Below, one piece after another: positions 26,948 to 34,404 of a stretch of DNA of 46,388 nt. The DNA is taken from contig JAHDSB010000126.1 in assembly GCA_018433015.1 (NCBI GenBank), positions 1 through 46,388 of the forward strand, given 5' to 3'. The notes beneath the pieces were generated by a model. The model saw only the letters and a program-made list of their open reading frames with translations. It made no database searches and was not told where the DNA came from. Every line of letters starts with the position of its first letter. Position 1 is the stretch's first letter. The stretch comes from Clostridia bacterium (lineage in GTDB: Bacteria; Bacillota; Peptococcia; DRI-13; SV3-B141). The position numbers and the translations under genes are program-made.

Positions 26948-28254
26948 AGAAGAAAAGAGCTTCCTTTTGCACTTTAGGATGTAAAGTTAATCAAGTTGAA
27001 ACAGAAGCAGTAACAGGGCTCTTTAAAGAAGAAGGCTATGAAATTGTTTCTTTTACAGAAGAAGCCGATGTGGTTGTAATTAATACTTGTACTGTGACCC
27101 ATTTGGCAGATCGCAAATCCCGGCAGATGATTAGGCGGGCTATTAAACTAAATCCTCAGGCTAAGGTAGTAGTTATGGGATGCTATTCCCAAGTATCACC
27201 CGCTAGTGCTCTTAAAATACCGGGGGTAGACTTGGTGATTGGAACAACGGAAAAGAGCCAAGTAATAGAGCTCCTGAGGAAGCTGGAAACCTCATCTTCA
27301 CCCCTTACTGTAGTTGATAAGTTAGGGGAACATAAGTCCTTTGAGGGAATAAAATCTCATAAAATAATCGATAGAACCAGGGCTTACTTGAAAATTCAAG
27401 AGGGCTGTGAACAATTTTGTTCTTACTGCATCATACCTTATGCCCGCGGTCCTATTCGCAGTCGCCCTGTGAAAAATACTATCAATGAAGCCCGCAAATT
27501 AATTAATGAAGGCTTTAAGGAAATAATTTTAACGGGGATTCATCTGGGCGTATACGGCACGGATTTAACTGAAGATATAGCCCTGGATAGCTTATTAGAA
27601 AAGCTGTTGCCCATGGATAACAATGTGCGTTGGAGATTGAGTTCACTGGAGCCTACAGAGGTTAGTGAAAAAATGCTCACACTCATGGTGAAATACCCTG
27701 ATTTTTGTAAACACCTGCATTTACCCTTGCAAAGTGCCCATAATGATATTTTAAAACTGATGAATAGACCCTATACAACAGAAGAGTATAGAGATATTGT
27801 AGAAAATATTAGAAAAAATATTCCTGATATTTGCATTACTACCGATATTATGGTAGGATTTCCTGGTGAAACTGATAGACATTTCCAAGATTATTTAACA
27901 TTTGTTAAAGACATTGCATTTAGTAATATGCATGTATTTAAATACTCACCACGTCGTGGTACTCCTGCTGCTGACTTTCCCGGACAAGTATCTCCTGTAA
28001 AAAAAGAGGAACGTAGTCATGAACTACTAACTGTAGCAAAAGAATTAGCTACCAGTTATGCCCAAAAATTTGTGGGCACAACTTTACAGGTACTTGTAGA
28101 AAGGAAAACAGCAGATAATTTATGGGAGGGACATAGTTCTAATTACATAAAAGTAAAATTTACCGGTAATCAGGTTAAAAAGGGTGAAATATGCCCGGTA
28201 AAAGTGCTAGAATGTAAAGGGGAAGTATGTTTTGGTGAAGTAAGTATTCTTTAG
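26944..28254 (+). CDS. mtaB: tRNA (t6A37) methylthiotransferase MtaB
   Basis: Adds the methylthio group to t6A at position 37 of tRNAs reading ANN codons. N-terminal UPF0004 domain with FCTLGCKVNQVETE, INTCTVT and GCYSQ (three Cys for the auxiliary cluster); radical SAM motif CEQFCSYCIIPYARGPIRSR (C-x3-C-x2-C); and a C-terminal TRAM domain. TTG 26944 overlaps the rsmE stop and lies 8 bases after a GGGGGGA run; the frame is open from 26929 but without a good site there. 436 residues. Confidence 0.95.
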   Translation: MKKKRASFCTLGCKVNQVETEAVTGLFKEEGYEIVSFTEEADVVVINTCTVTHLADRKSRQMIRRAIKLNPQAKVVVMGCYSQVSPASALKIPGVDLVIGTTEKSQVIELLRKLETSSSPLTVVDKLGEHKSFEGIKSHKIIDRTRAYLKIQEGCEQFCSYCIIPYARGPIRSRPVKNTINEARKLINEGFKEIILTGIHLGVYGTDLTEDIALDSLLEKLLPMDNNVRWRLSSLEPTEVSEKMLTLMVKYPDFCKHLHLPLQSAHNDILKLMNRPYTTEEYRDIVENIRKNIPDICITTDIMVGFPGETDRHFQDYLTFVKDIAFSNMHVFKYSPRRGTPAADFPGQVSPVKKEERSHELLTVAKELATSYAQKFVGTTLQVLVERKTADNLWEGHSSNYIKVKFTGNQVKKGEICPVKVLECKGEVCFGEVSIL

Positions 28255-28283
28255 GTTAAATACTCTAAAGGAGGTGTGGCACG

Positions 28284-28625
28284 ATGTCTGATTGCATATT
28301 TTGTAAGATCATTTCAGGAGAGATACCCAGTAAAAAAGCTTATGAAGATGAAAAAGTATTAGTATTTCACGATATTAATCCAGCAGCTCCTGTCCATGTT
28401 TTAGTTATACCTAAAAAGCATATTAAAAGCATGGCAGATATAAAAGAAGAAGATTTGTCCTTAATTGGACATATTCATTGGGTTATTCACAACTTAGCAG
28501 ATGAGTTAGGTTTACAAGAAGGGTATAGAATAGTCAATAATTGCGGTAAAGCGGGGGGACAAGAAGTACCCCATTTACACTTCCATGTATTAGGAGGAAG
28601 AACTTTGAGCTGGCCCGCAGGTTAA
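28284..28625 (+). CDS. HIT-family nucleotide hydrolase
   Basis: Histidine-triad phosphoramidase/nucleotide hydrolase of the Hint type. The N-terminal SDCIFCKIISGEIPSKK with C-x2-C, the HVLVIPKKHI strand, and the catalytic triad motif PHLHFHVLGGR at the C-terminus (H-x-H-x-H) are all present. 113 residues is the usual size. AAAGGAGGTG lies upstream of the ATG. Probably the last gene of the dnaJ-prmA-rsmE-mtaB run. Physiological substrate unknown. Confidence 0.95.
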   Translation: MSDCIFCKIISGEIPSKKAYEDEKVLVFHDINPAAPVHVLVIPKKHIKSMADIKEEDLSLIGHIHWVIHNLADELGLQEGYRIVNNCGKAGGQEVPHLHFHVLGGRTLSWPAG

Positions 28626-28628
28626 TTC

Positions 28629-28657
28629 TTGACCCTCTACCTGTGTTGCAGTATAAT
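28629..28657 (+). promoter_or_regulatory. SigA promoter of rpsU-yqeY
   Basis: TTGACC (28629-28634), 17-base spacer, TATAAT (28652-28657). Near-consensus. The transcript would begin near 28664, leaving about 90 bases of untranslated leader before rpsU. Confidence 0.85.
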
Positions 28658-28756
28658 AAAAGATGTGTAATTTCGCGCTTGAACCCACTTTTCCTGGGAC
28701 ACGGAATGCAGCACAGAGTATAGCAAGACGGTCGTTAGTGGAGGGAGGGAAAATGT

Positions 28757-28933
28757 ATGAGTGAAATAAAAGTAGGAAAAAATGAATCTCTCGATAGTGC
28801 ACTGCGCCGCTTTAAGCGTACTTGTCAAAAAGCCGGCGTTTTATCTGAGGTTAGAAAACATGAGCACTATGAAAAACCGAGTGTTAAGAGAAAGAAAAAA
28901 TCCGAAGCAGCTAGAAAGCGTAGATATAAATAG
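28757..28933 (+). CDS. rpsU: 30S ribosomal protein S21
   Basis: 58 residues beginning [20 protein letters not shown] and ending in a very basic tail ([15 protein letters not shown]), the diagnostic form of bacterial S21, which acts in 30S initiation. GGAGGGAGGG precedes the ATG. ATG 28753, just before it in another frame, meets a stop after three codons. yqeY follows 12 bases later, as in Bacillus. Confidence 0.98.
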   Translation: MSEIKVGKNESLDSALRRFKRTCQKAGVLSEVRKHEHYEKPSVKRKKKSEAARKRRYK

Positions 28934-28945
28934 GGGGTCCCTGTA

Positions 28946-29404
28946 ATGAGTCTAAAAACAAGACTGGCAGAGGATATGAAGGCTGCTATGAAGGCAAGAG
29001 AAGCAGGAAAACAAAAACTATCAGTCTTACGGATGATTAAAGCAGCCGTCATGAATAAAGAAATAGCTAAAGGGCGCGAGCTTTCTGAAGAGGAAATGAT
29101 AGAAGTATTGACTCACGAACTTAAAATGCGCCGTGACTCTATTCCTGAATATGAGAAAACTAATCGAGCTGAAACCGTTGAATCTTTGAAACAGGAAATT
29201 GCTGTTATCATGGAGTACCTCCCACAGCAGATGACTGAAGATGAAGTAATTGACCTTGTCAGGAAAGTTGTAAGTGAGGTTGGAGCCCAAACTCCCCGCG
29301 ATATGGGCAAAGTAATGGGTAAAGTGATTCCCAGTACTAAGGGGAGAGCGGACGGTAAATTGGTTAGTGACATAGTTAAAAAAATGTTAAATGGTGAAAT
29401 ATAA
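28946..29404 (+). CDS. yqeY: YqeY, GatB/YqeY-domain protein
   Basis: 152-residue helical protein resembling the C-terminal tRNA-contact domain of the amidotransferase GatB. Begins SLKTRLAEDMKAAMKAREAG, shows LSVLRMIKAAVMNKEI, YLPQQMTEDEV and the glycine-rich end DMGKVMGKVIPSTKGRADG, all standard for the family. Role not well known; it may contact tRNA or aminoacyl-tRNA enzymes. Co-transcribed with rpsU and closed by a strong terminator. Confidence 0.95.
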   Translation: MSLKTRLAEDMKAAMKAREAGKQKLSVLRMIKAAVMNKEIAKGRELSEEEMIEVLTHELKMRRDSIPEYEKTNRAETVESLKQEIAVIMEYLPQQMTEDEVIDLVRKVVSEVGAQTPRDMGKVMGKVIPSTKGRADGKLVSDIVKKMLNGEI

Positions 29405-29430
29405 AAAGCAGTCCTTTGGGACTGCTTTTT
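29403..29430 (+). terminator. Intrinsic terminator after yqeY
   Basis: AAAAAGCAGTCC (29403-29414), TTTG loop, GGACTGCTTTTT (29419-29430). Perfect 12-base stem with a T run; its symmetry may also stop the minus-strand gene that ends at 29471. Confidence 0.95.
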
Positions 29431-29470
29431 CATATTTTGTTTTGCCAATGTGTTAGTTACTGCTTTGATA

Positions 29471-30079
29471 TTAAATTGAGGGGATTCGAATACTATTTGT
29501 GCTGATACGGCGCGAATAGTTACTGGCAGGAGTGCCGGTACGTTTAATAAAAGCCTTCATACCGGCAGGGCCTCTATTATATGCTGTTAGAGCTTTATGA
29601 TAATCGTGCTCGTGCATTTCCAGCATTTTAGCCAGATAATATGTACCCAAATTAATGTTGTAATCTACATCATATAGTGCTCCCCCATCATAAGAAATCC
29701 CCAGTTCTTTAGACAATGATCGTGCCGTTATGGGTTTAATTTGACATAGTCCTCTTGCTCCGTCCCTACTAACTGCCTGGGGATTAAATCTGCTTTCAGT
29801 ATTAATAAGTTCCAGCATTATAGCGGGATCAATACCTTTTTTTTCACTTTCCCTCAGTACTACTGCTACAATTTCCGGTGAGGTTTTGTAGATCGCAGTA
29901 TATCTTTTTATTTTAATGAGTTCATTTTTTAACTGTAAACTTTCATCCTGCAATTTTATTAATTCATTTTGCATTGCAGAGTTCTTAAGATATAGATTGT
30001 AGGTAAAGATTAGAGCAACGAGGACAATGGCTGTATAAACTAGGAGCACATGGGGTACTTTTAGTTTATATGGATACAT
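29471..30079 (-). CDS. Membrane-anchored lytic transglycosylase (SLT domain)
   Basis: Cleaves peptidoglycan glycan strands outside the membrane. N-terminal membrane segment (about 12-32), a short coiled coil (NELIKLQDESLQLKNELIKI), then a goose-lysozyme-like SLT domain with NTESRFNP (catalytic Glu), GARGLCQIKP, YNINLGTYYLA and ALTAYNRGP. The ATG at 30079 is spaced best from AGAGG on the minus strand; in-frame starts up to 30088 exist. It is read against its neighbours and has its own strong promoter. SLT proteins of this form are common in Clostridia; whether this one acts in sporulation or growth is not shown. Confidence 0.9.
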   Translation of the reverse strand: MYPYKLKVPHVLLVYTAIVLVALIFTYNLYLKNSAMQNELIKLQDESLQLKNELIKIKRYTAIYKTSPEIVAVVLRESEKKGIDPAIMLELINTESRFNPQAVSRDGARGLCQIKPITARSLSKELGISYDGGALYDVDYNINLGTYYLAKMLEMHEHDYHKALTAYNRGPAGMKAFIKRTGTPASNYSRRISTNSIRIPSI

Positions 30080-30140
30080 ATCCATCACCTCTTTCTAGTT
30101 ATTTGGAAATATTAGGAAAATAGTTAACTAACAATTACCT

Positions 30141-30169
30141 ATTATAATCAAGGGATAGATTCTTGGCAA
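30141..30169 (-). promoter_or_regulatory. SigA promoter of the lytic transglycosylase gene
   Basis: Minus strand: -35 TTGCCA (30169-30164), 17-base spacer, -10 TATAAT (30146-30141). The leader to the ATG is about 55 bases. Confidence 0.82.
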
Positions 30170-30238
30170 GAGAACAATATGTTAATTTTCTAAAAACTCA
30201 TTTTAACAAAAAAAGGTGAGGCTCTTTATTTTGTTATG

Positions 30239-30247
30239 TGGTAGAAT
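30239..30247 (+). promoter_or_regulatory. Possible extended -10 promoter of nfeD-floA
   Basis: TG-G-TAGAAT at 30239-30247, 27 bases before the GTG start. I see no convincing -35 at the right distance. Confidence 0.35.
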
Positions 30248-30273
30248 GTATGAGAGATTAATTTGAAACGGAT

Positions 30274-31626
30274 GTGTCAAAAATGAATTTAGATAATATA
30301 AAAATGAAACGTATAGTTCTAGTTTTGCTTTTAGTTACTTTTTTAATTGGTGGAGTTTATACTATGCTTTTGGCTTCTCCGGAAGAGCTTGTTTATATTA
30401 TACCAATTGAAAAAACTATTGATCCGGGCTTAGAAAAGTTTGTAGAACGAGGTTATGAGGAAGCAGAAAATCTGGGAGCAGATTTAATCATGCTAGAGGT
30501 GGATACCCCCGGAGGCCTAGTTGATGCTGCTATAAATATTAATAAAACGATTTCAGCCAGCAGTATTCCCACTTATGCTTTAGTAAAAGGTGATGCCATT
30601 TCTGCCGGGGCTTTTATCACCATCTCTTGTGAGAAGATTGCTATGCAACCCGGAGGGATTATTGGTGATGCAGAACCTCGTATTGGCACAGAAAGGGCAG
30701 ATGAAAAATATGTTTCTTTTTTCGCCGGTAAAATGGGAGCAATAGCAGAACAAAACGGACGTGATAAAGGAATTGCCATTGCTATGGTTGATCGTGATGT
30801 AGAAATTCCGGATTTAGTAGCAAAAGGAAAGCTCCTGACTTTAACTTATACACAAGCTGAAAAATATGGTTATGCAGATTTCATAGTTAACAACCGGCAA
30901 GAGTTTTTAGACCAGATAGAGCTGGGGAATGCTAGAATCATAGAAGCAAAACCGTCTTTAGCTGAAAGTATAACGCGCCTTATTACTAGTCCTTATGTGG
31001 CCCCTTTACTGCTTACCATTGGTATAGCGGGAATTATTATAGAGATCTTTACTTTAGGATGGGGGATTGCCGGTACCATAGGAATTGCTTCTTTAGCTTT
31101 ATATTTTGGGGGACATCTCTTGGCTGGCTTTACAGGCTGGGGTGCCATTCTCCTCTTTCTCCTGGGCATAATTTTATTAGCCATTGAAATATTAGTGCCA
31201 GGCTTTGGTTTGCCAGGTATTGGTGGTATGATTTCTATCGCTGTAAGTATTATAATAGCTGCGCCTAACTGGGAGGCGGGTTTAATATCCTTAGTTCTAG
31301 CCATCGTAGGGACAATTATCCTGCTGCTGATAAGCTTTAAATTTATGAAAAAACGTAACATTTGGGATCGTTTAGTTCTAGGTCTTAATTTTAAGAAGGA
31401 GGAGGGTTATATCTCACAAAGCCAGGATTTAAGTAAATATATCGGGCAGAAGGGGATTGCTTTTACCACATTGCGACCCTCGGGTACAGCGGAGTTGGAA
31501 GATGGTACTAAACTAGATGTGGTTACAGAAGGAGATTTTATAACCCGGGGAGAAAAAATAGTTATTTATAAAGTAGAAGGAATTCGTGTTGTTGTTAGGA
31601 AAAATAGAAATGAAACTGGGCAGTAG
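30274..31626 (+). CDS. NfeD-family membrane serine protease, long form (YqeZ-like)
   Basis: Partner of flotillins in membrane microdomains. N-terminal signal/membrane segment, a ClpP-like serine protease domain (about 40-235) with EVDTPGGLVDAAININ and DAISAGAFI carrying the likely nucleophile Ser, four to five membrane segments (about 235-360), and a C-terminal OB-fold NfeD domain (IGQKGIAFTTLRPSGTAELE). 450 residues. Start uncertain: GTG 30274 or ATG 30283, both without a strong Shine-Dalgarno site. The flotillin gene follows after 44 bases, matching yqeZ-yqfA in Bacillus. Confidence 0.92.
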   Translation: MSKMNLDNIKMKRIVLVLLLVTFLIGGVYTMLLASPEELVYIIPIEKTIDPGLEKFVERGYEEAENLGADLIMLEVDTPGGLVDAAININKTISASSIPTYALVKGDAISAGAFITISCEKIAMQPGGIIGDAEPRIGTERADEKYVSFFAGKMGAIAEQNGRDKGIAIAMVDRDVEIPDLVAKGKLLTLTYTQAEKYGYADFIVNNRQEFLDQIELGNARIIEAKPSLAESITRLITSPYVAPLLLTIGIAGIIIEIFTLGWGIAGTIGIASLALYFGGHLLAGFTGWGAILLFLLGIILLAIEILVPGFGLPGIGGMISIAVSIIIAAPNWEAGLISLVLAIVGTIILLLISFKFMKKRNIWDRLVLGLNFKKEEGYISQSQDLSKYIGQKGIAFTTLRPSGTAELEDGTKLDVVTEGDFITRGEKIVIYKVEGIRVVVRKNRNETGQ

Positions 31627-31670
31627 TGAAAAACTATAAATATAAATATAAACAAGGAGGAAAATAGTAT

Positions 31671-32666
31671 ATGGGACCTTTTATTACGCTTATTATCATG
31701 TTTGCCATAGCCCTAGTATTGTTATCTGTATTATTTAGCTTTATTCCGGTAGGTTTGTGGATATCAGCTCTAGCAGCTAATGTAAAAATCGGTATTTTCA
31801 ATTTAGTAGGTATGCGTTTTCGGCGTGTGCCTCCCAGACTTATAGTTACTACCCTTATTAAGTCTGTTAAGGCAGGATTAAATGTAACAACAAATCAATT
31901 AGAAGCCCATTATTTAGCCGGAGGTAATGTGGACCGTGTAGTTAATGCTTTAATTGCAGCAGAAAGAGCCAATATACCTCTTGTTTTTGAAAGGGCAGCA
32001 GCAATTGACTTAGCTGGTCGTAATGTTTTAGAAGCCGTACAGATGAGTGTAAACCCCAAAGTAATTGAAACCCCAATTATTGCTGCCATGGCTAAGAATG
32101 GTATAGAAGTTAGAGCCAGAGCTCGAGTAACAGTACGTGCCAATATAGATAGATTGGTGGGTGGATCTGGAGAAGAAACAATCATCGCTCGTGTAGGAGA
32201 AGGTATTGTTACTACCGTCGGTAGCGCAGAAACCCATAAAGAAGTTTTGGAGAATCCAGATTCTATCTCCCACACTGTTTTAAATAAAGGCTTAGATGCT
32301 GGGACTGCTTTTGAAATTCTTTCTATTGATATTGCTGATGTGGATGTAGGGCGAAACATCGGTGCCCAATTACAAACTGATCAAGCAGAAGCAGACAAGA
32401 GAATAGCACAGGCTAAGGCCGAAGAACGCAGAGCATTAGCAGTGGCTAAGGAACAAGAAATGATAGCATATGTCCAGGAAATGCGGGCTAAAGTAGTGGA
32501 AGCTGAGGCCGAAGTGCCTAGAGCAATGGCCCAAGCTTTACGTGAAGGAAAACTGGGAGTAATGGATTATTACAATATGCAAAATATCATGGCTGATACC
32601 AATATGAGAAAGTCCCTGGCCCAGCCTGAACAAGAATCAGGTACAGATCATAAGCCTACCAAGTAA
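31671..32666 (+). CDS. floA: Flotillin-like protein FloA
   Basis: SPFH-domain scaffold of functional membrane microdomains. An N-terminal hydrophobic hairpin (about 3-30), the conserved [22 protein letters not shown] segment, the [26 protein letters not shown] core, and a C-terminal Glu/Ala-rich coiled coil (about 235-290). 331 residues, as in Bacillus YqfA. AAGGAGG site before the ATG. NfeD-FloA pairing supports a joint role at the membrane. Confidence 0.97.
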   Translation: MGPFITLIIMFAIALVLLSVLFSFIPVGLWISALAANVKIGIFNLVGMRFRRVPPRLIVTTLIKSVKAGLNVTTNQLEAHYLAGGNVDRVVNALIAAERANIPLVFERAAAIDLAGRNVLEAVQMSVNPKVIETPIIAAMAKNGIEVRARARVTVRANIDRLVGGSGEETIIARVGEGIVTTVGSAETHKEVLENPDSISHTVLNKGLDAGTAFEILSIDIADVDVGRNIGAQLQTDQAEADKRIAQAKAEERRALAVAKEQEMIAYVQEMRAKVVEAEAEVPRAMAQALREGKLGVMDYYNMQNIMADTNMRKSLAQPEQESGTDHKPTK

Positions 32667-32686
32667 GTTTAAAAATAAAGTGCACG

Positions 32687-32704
32687 AAAGGGGGGTACCC
32701 CTTT
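32687..32704 (+). promoter_or_regulatory. Hairpin covering the ribosome binding site and TTG start of the next gene
   Basis: AAAGGGG (32687-32693) and CCCCTTT (32698-32704) form a perfect 7-base stem with a GGTA loop. The 5' arm is the Shine-Dalgarno sequence and the 3' arm enters the TTG start (32703-32705) of the following gene, so the RNA could limit its translation. Confidence 0.45.
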
Positions 32705-33125
32705 GGAAGATTTAATAGGTATAGTTATTTTCGTTGTGTTTATGGTTTTGCGAGCTCGTAAGGATCGGCAACAGAATATGAACAGGAAGCAAAAAAAAGT
32801 AAAAACTGCAGCGCCTCCTGTACGAGAGTCGGTCTCTACTAAAAAAGTAGAACGGATTAACGATAAGCGGACAGAGCCGGTGTATAGTGTTAAAACTCAT
32901 CAGGAAAAAACTGCTTCACCTAAGAAAAAAACCGCTAAAGTGGAGAACTTTAAAGCAGAACAAGTTAAAGAACGTCAACAAGGACAAGATCTTACAACCC
33001 TGAAGACTAAGGAAGAAGAACATAATAAGGAAGTACTTACCGCCAGGGATTTAAGAAAAGCTGTCATCTGGAGTGAAGTGTTAGATAAACCGCGCTTTAA
33101 AACAAGAAAACTTAATTACCGCTAA
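32703..33125 (+). CDS. Unknown small membrane-anchored basic protein
   Basis: 140 residues, not recognised. One N-terminal membrane segment (about 4-18, LIGIVIFVVFMVLRAR) with a basic stop, then a Lys/Glu-rich, probably disordered region (KKKTAKVENFKAEQVKERQQ), and a conserved-looking end (TARDLRKAVIWSEVLDKPRFKTRK). The C-terminal helix resembles a short docking motif. It lies in the position of Bacillus yqfB, but I see no clear sequence tie. TTG start after AAAGGGGGG. Probably follows floA in the same transcript and ends at a strong terminator. Confidence 0.65.
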   Translation: MEDLIGIVIFVVFMVLRARKDRQQNMNRKQKKVKTAAPPVRESVSTKKVERINDKRTEPVYSVKTHQEKTASPKKKTAKVENFKAEQVKERQQGQDLTTLKTKEEEHNKEVLTARDLRKAVIWSEVLDKPRFKTRKLNYR

Positions 33126-33128
33126 TTG

Positions 33129-33163
33129 AAAGCCCTGCTGTCTATGAAACAGCAGGGCTTTTT
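33129..33163 (+). terminator. Intrinsic terminator after the nfeD-floA unit
   Basis: AAAGCCCTGCTG (33129-33140), 9-base loop, CAGCAGGGCTTT (33150-33161), then more T. Perfect 12-base GC-rich stem. Confidence 0.95.
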
Positions 33164-33265
33164 CATATATAAATTAACTTTCAGTATAGTACAACTCTCA
33201 AAATAACAGGAAAGTACATAAGATATATCAGCGTACATGGATCATTTTAAAAAGATGGTGATTTT

Positions 33266-34357
33266 ATGATTTCAGATGAGGTGAAGACAAAGCAAGATCA
33301 AATTAGCCCGGGAGTCTGTCCTCCTGAAGGCTGTCCCCCACCTACACGAATAGAGTGTATAATATCTGAAAAGATTTATGACAGTTGTTTTCAGATAGAA
33401 ACACTCACAAGAAATATTACGATTCCCAGAACTGACTTTACAAGTACATTTGCCATAGGTGATATGATTTTTTGTAATCCTTTTAGCAGTATTTCCTGTA
33501 GTGAAATAGCGCGAGTTGACGTGGGCGGAGGACTATTCAATATTACCCTACAGATTAATATCCCCATAATTTTTACCAACCCTTTTAATCCTTCGGAAAT
33601 GGTATTAAAAAACATTACTCTTATAAAAACAGTTGTTCTTTGTTGTCCTGAAGGTATTGACATAGATTGTGGGGATAGCAGCGTACTTTTTTGTAACAGT
33701 GAAGTTTCAGGGCTTACTATGGCAGACATAATTTTAACTAGTGAGATAGAAGTATGTTTAATTTTAAAGTGTTCTTCAACGGTACAGCTTTTAGTGCCTA
33801 GCTATGGATTTTGCCAGCCTGCACCGTGTGTTACTTTGCCAGGAGTTTGTCCCCCTCCCCCTGTAAGACCTACAACAACTACTACTACCACAACTAGTGG
33901 CACAACTACTAGTACCACAACCACACAGGCCATGTGTGATTGTTTTGCTACAGGCGGTGGCACTGCTGATTTACCTAATGATGCCTTCCCGGAAGGAGCT
34001 AGAGGAGAAACGTTCAATATTGGGTTTAATGCCTGTCCGGGATGTATGTTTAACGCAAATGTAACTTTCATAACAGAAATTGATAATGAGATAGCAATGC
34101 TTATGGGTCCGAATCTTATTTCGATGACTTGTAATGCAGATAATACCATGGCGACAATAACTGGTTCCGGTACTTTTGATGTGGGGATGGATTCTCAGCC
34201 GGTGACATTCATTTTAATTGTAAATGACCCCAACAATACTATTTCCTTGCAAATATTTGATGTAGGTATGAATTTGATTTTCAGCACTGGTGGGAGCCCT
34301 ATCATGATATCTGGTGGACCGTCCATCATGGTAAGAGATTGCCCCTTAGGACCATAG
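33266..34357 (+). CDS. Cys-rich two-domain protein with Thr-rich linker, probable spore or cell surface protein
   Basis: Not recognised as a characterised protein. 363 residues with 21 Cys and no signal peptide or membrane segment. Layout: a Cys/Pro start (VCPPEGCPPPTRIEC), an N-terminal beta-rich domain (about 25-195) opening CIISEKIYDSC, a Thr/Ser linker (203-220, 16 Thr in 18 residues, preceded by CPPPPVRP), and a C-terminal beta-rich domain (about 223-363) with C-D-C and C-P-G-C pairs. Thr runs of this sort are typical O-glycosylation sites. Absence of a signal peptide with many Cys suits a coat or exosporium protein made in the mother cell. Monocistronic, with a terminator on each side. 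A glycosyltransferase gene converges on it. Confidence 0.7.
   Translation: MISDEVKTKQDQISPGVCPPEGCPPPTRIECIISEKIYDSCFQIETLTRNITIPRTDFTSTFAIGDMIFCNPFSSISCSEIARVDVGGGLFNITLQINIPIIFTNPFNPSEMVLKNITLIKTVVLCCPEGIDIDCGDSSVLFCNSEVSGLTMADIILTSEIEVCLILKCSSTVQLLVPSYGFCQPAPCVTLPGVCPPPPVRPTTTTTTTTSGTTTSTTTTQAMCDCFATGGGTADLPNDAFPEGARGETFNIGFNACPGCMFNANVTFITEIDNEIAMLMGPNLISMTCNADNTMATITGSGTFDVGMDSQPVTFILIVNDPNNTISLQIFDVGMNLIFSTGGSPIMISGGPSIMVRDCPLGP
33872..33925 (+). repeat. Low-complexity ACN codon repeat (Thr linker)
   Basis: Eighteen codons, 16 of them ACA, ACT or ACC, with AGT and GGC between, inside the Cys-rich protein gene. The synonymous codons vary, so selection appears to act on the protein. Such tracts can change length by slippage in multiples of three. 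Confidence 0.85.
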
Positions 34358-34364
34358 GGTAAAC

Positions 34365-34404
34365 AGAACTAAAAGCTGTTGATTATTCAACAGCTTTTAG
34401 TTCT
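34365..34404. terminator. Bidirectional terminator shared by converging genes
   Basis: AGAACTAAAAGCTGTTG (34365-34381) and CAACAGCTTTTAGTTCT (34388-34404) form a perfect 17-base stem with a 6-base loop. The right arm contains the stop codon and last codons of the minus-strand glycosyltransferase gene (stop at 34397-34399). T runs are short, so its efficiency is uncertain. Confidence 0.75.

Noticed and set aside
31910-32359. 149-codon open frame opposite floA
   Set aside because: Antisense shadow of floA with biased composition and no promoter or ribosome site.
33872-33925. Repeat tract considered as a CRISPR or minisatellite
   Set aside because: It is in frame, made of varied Thr codons, and has no spacers; it codes a protein linker.
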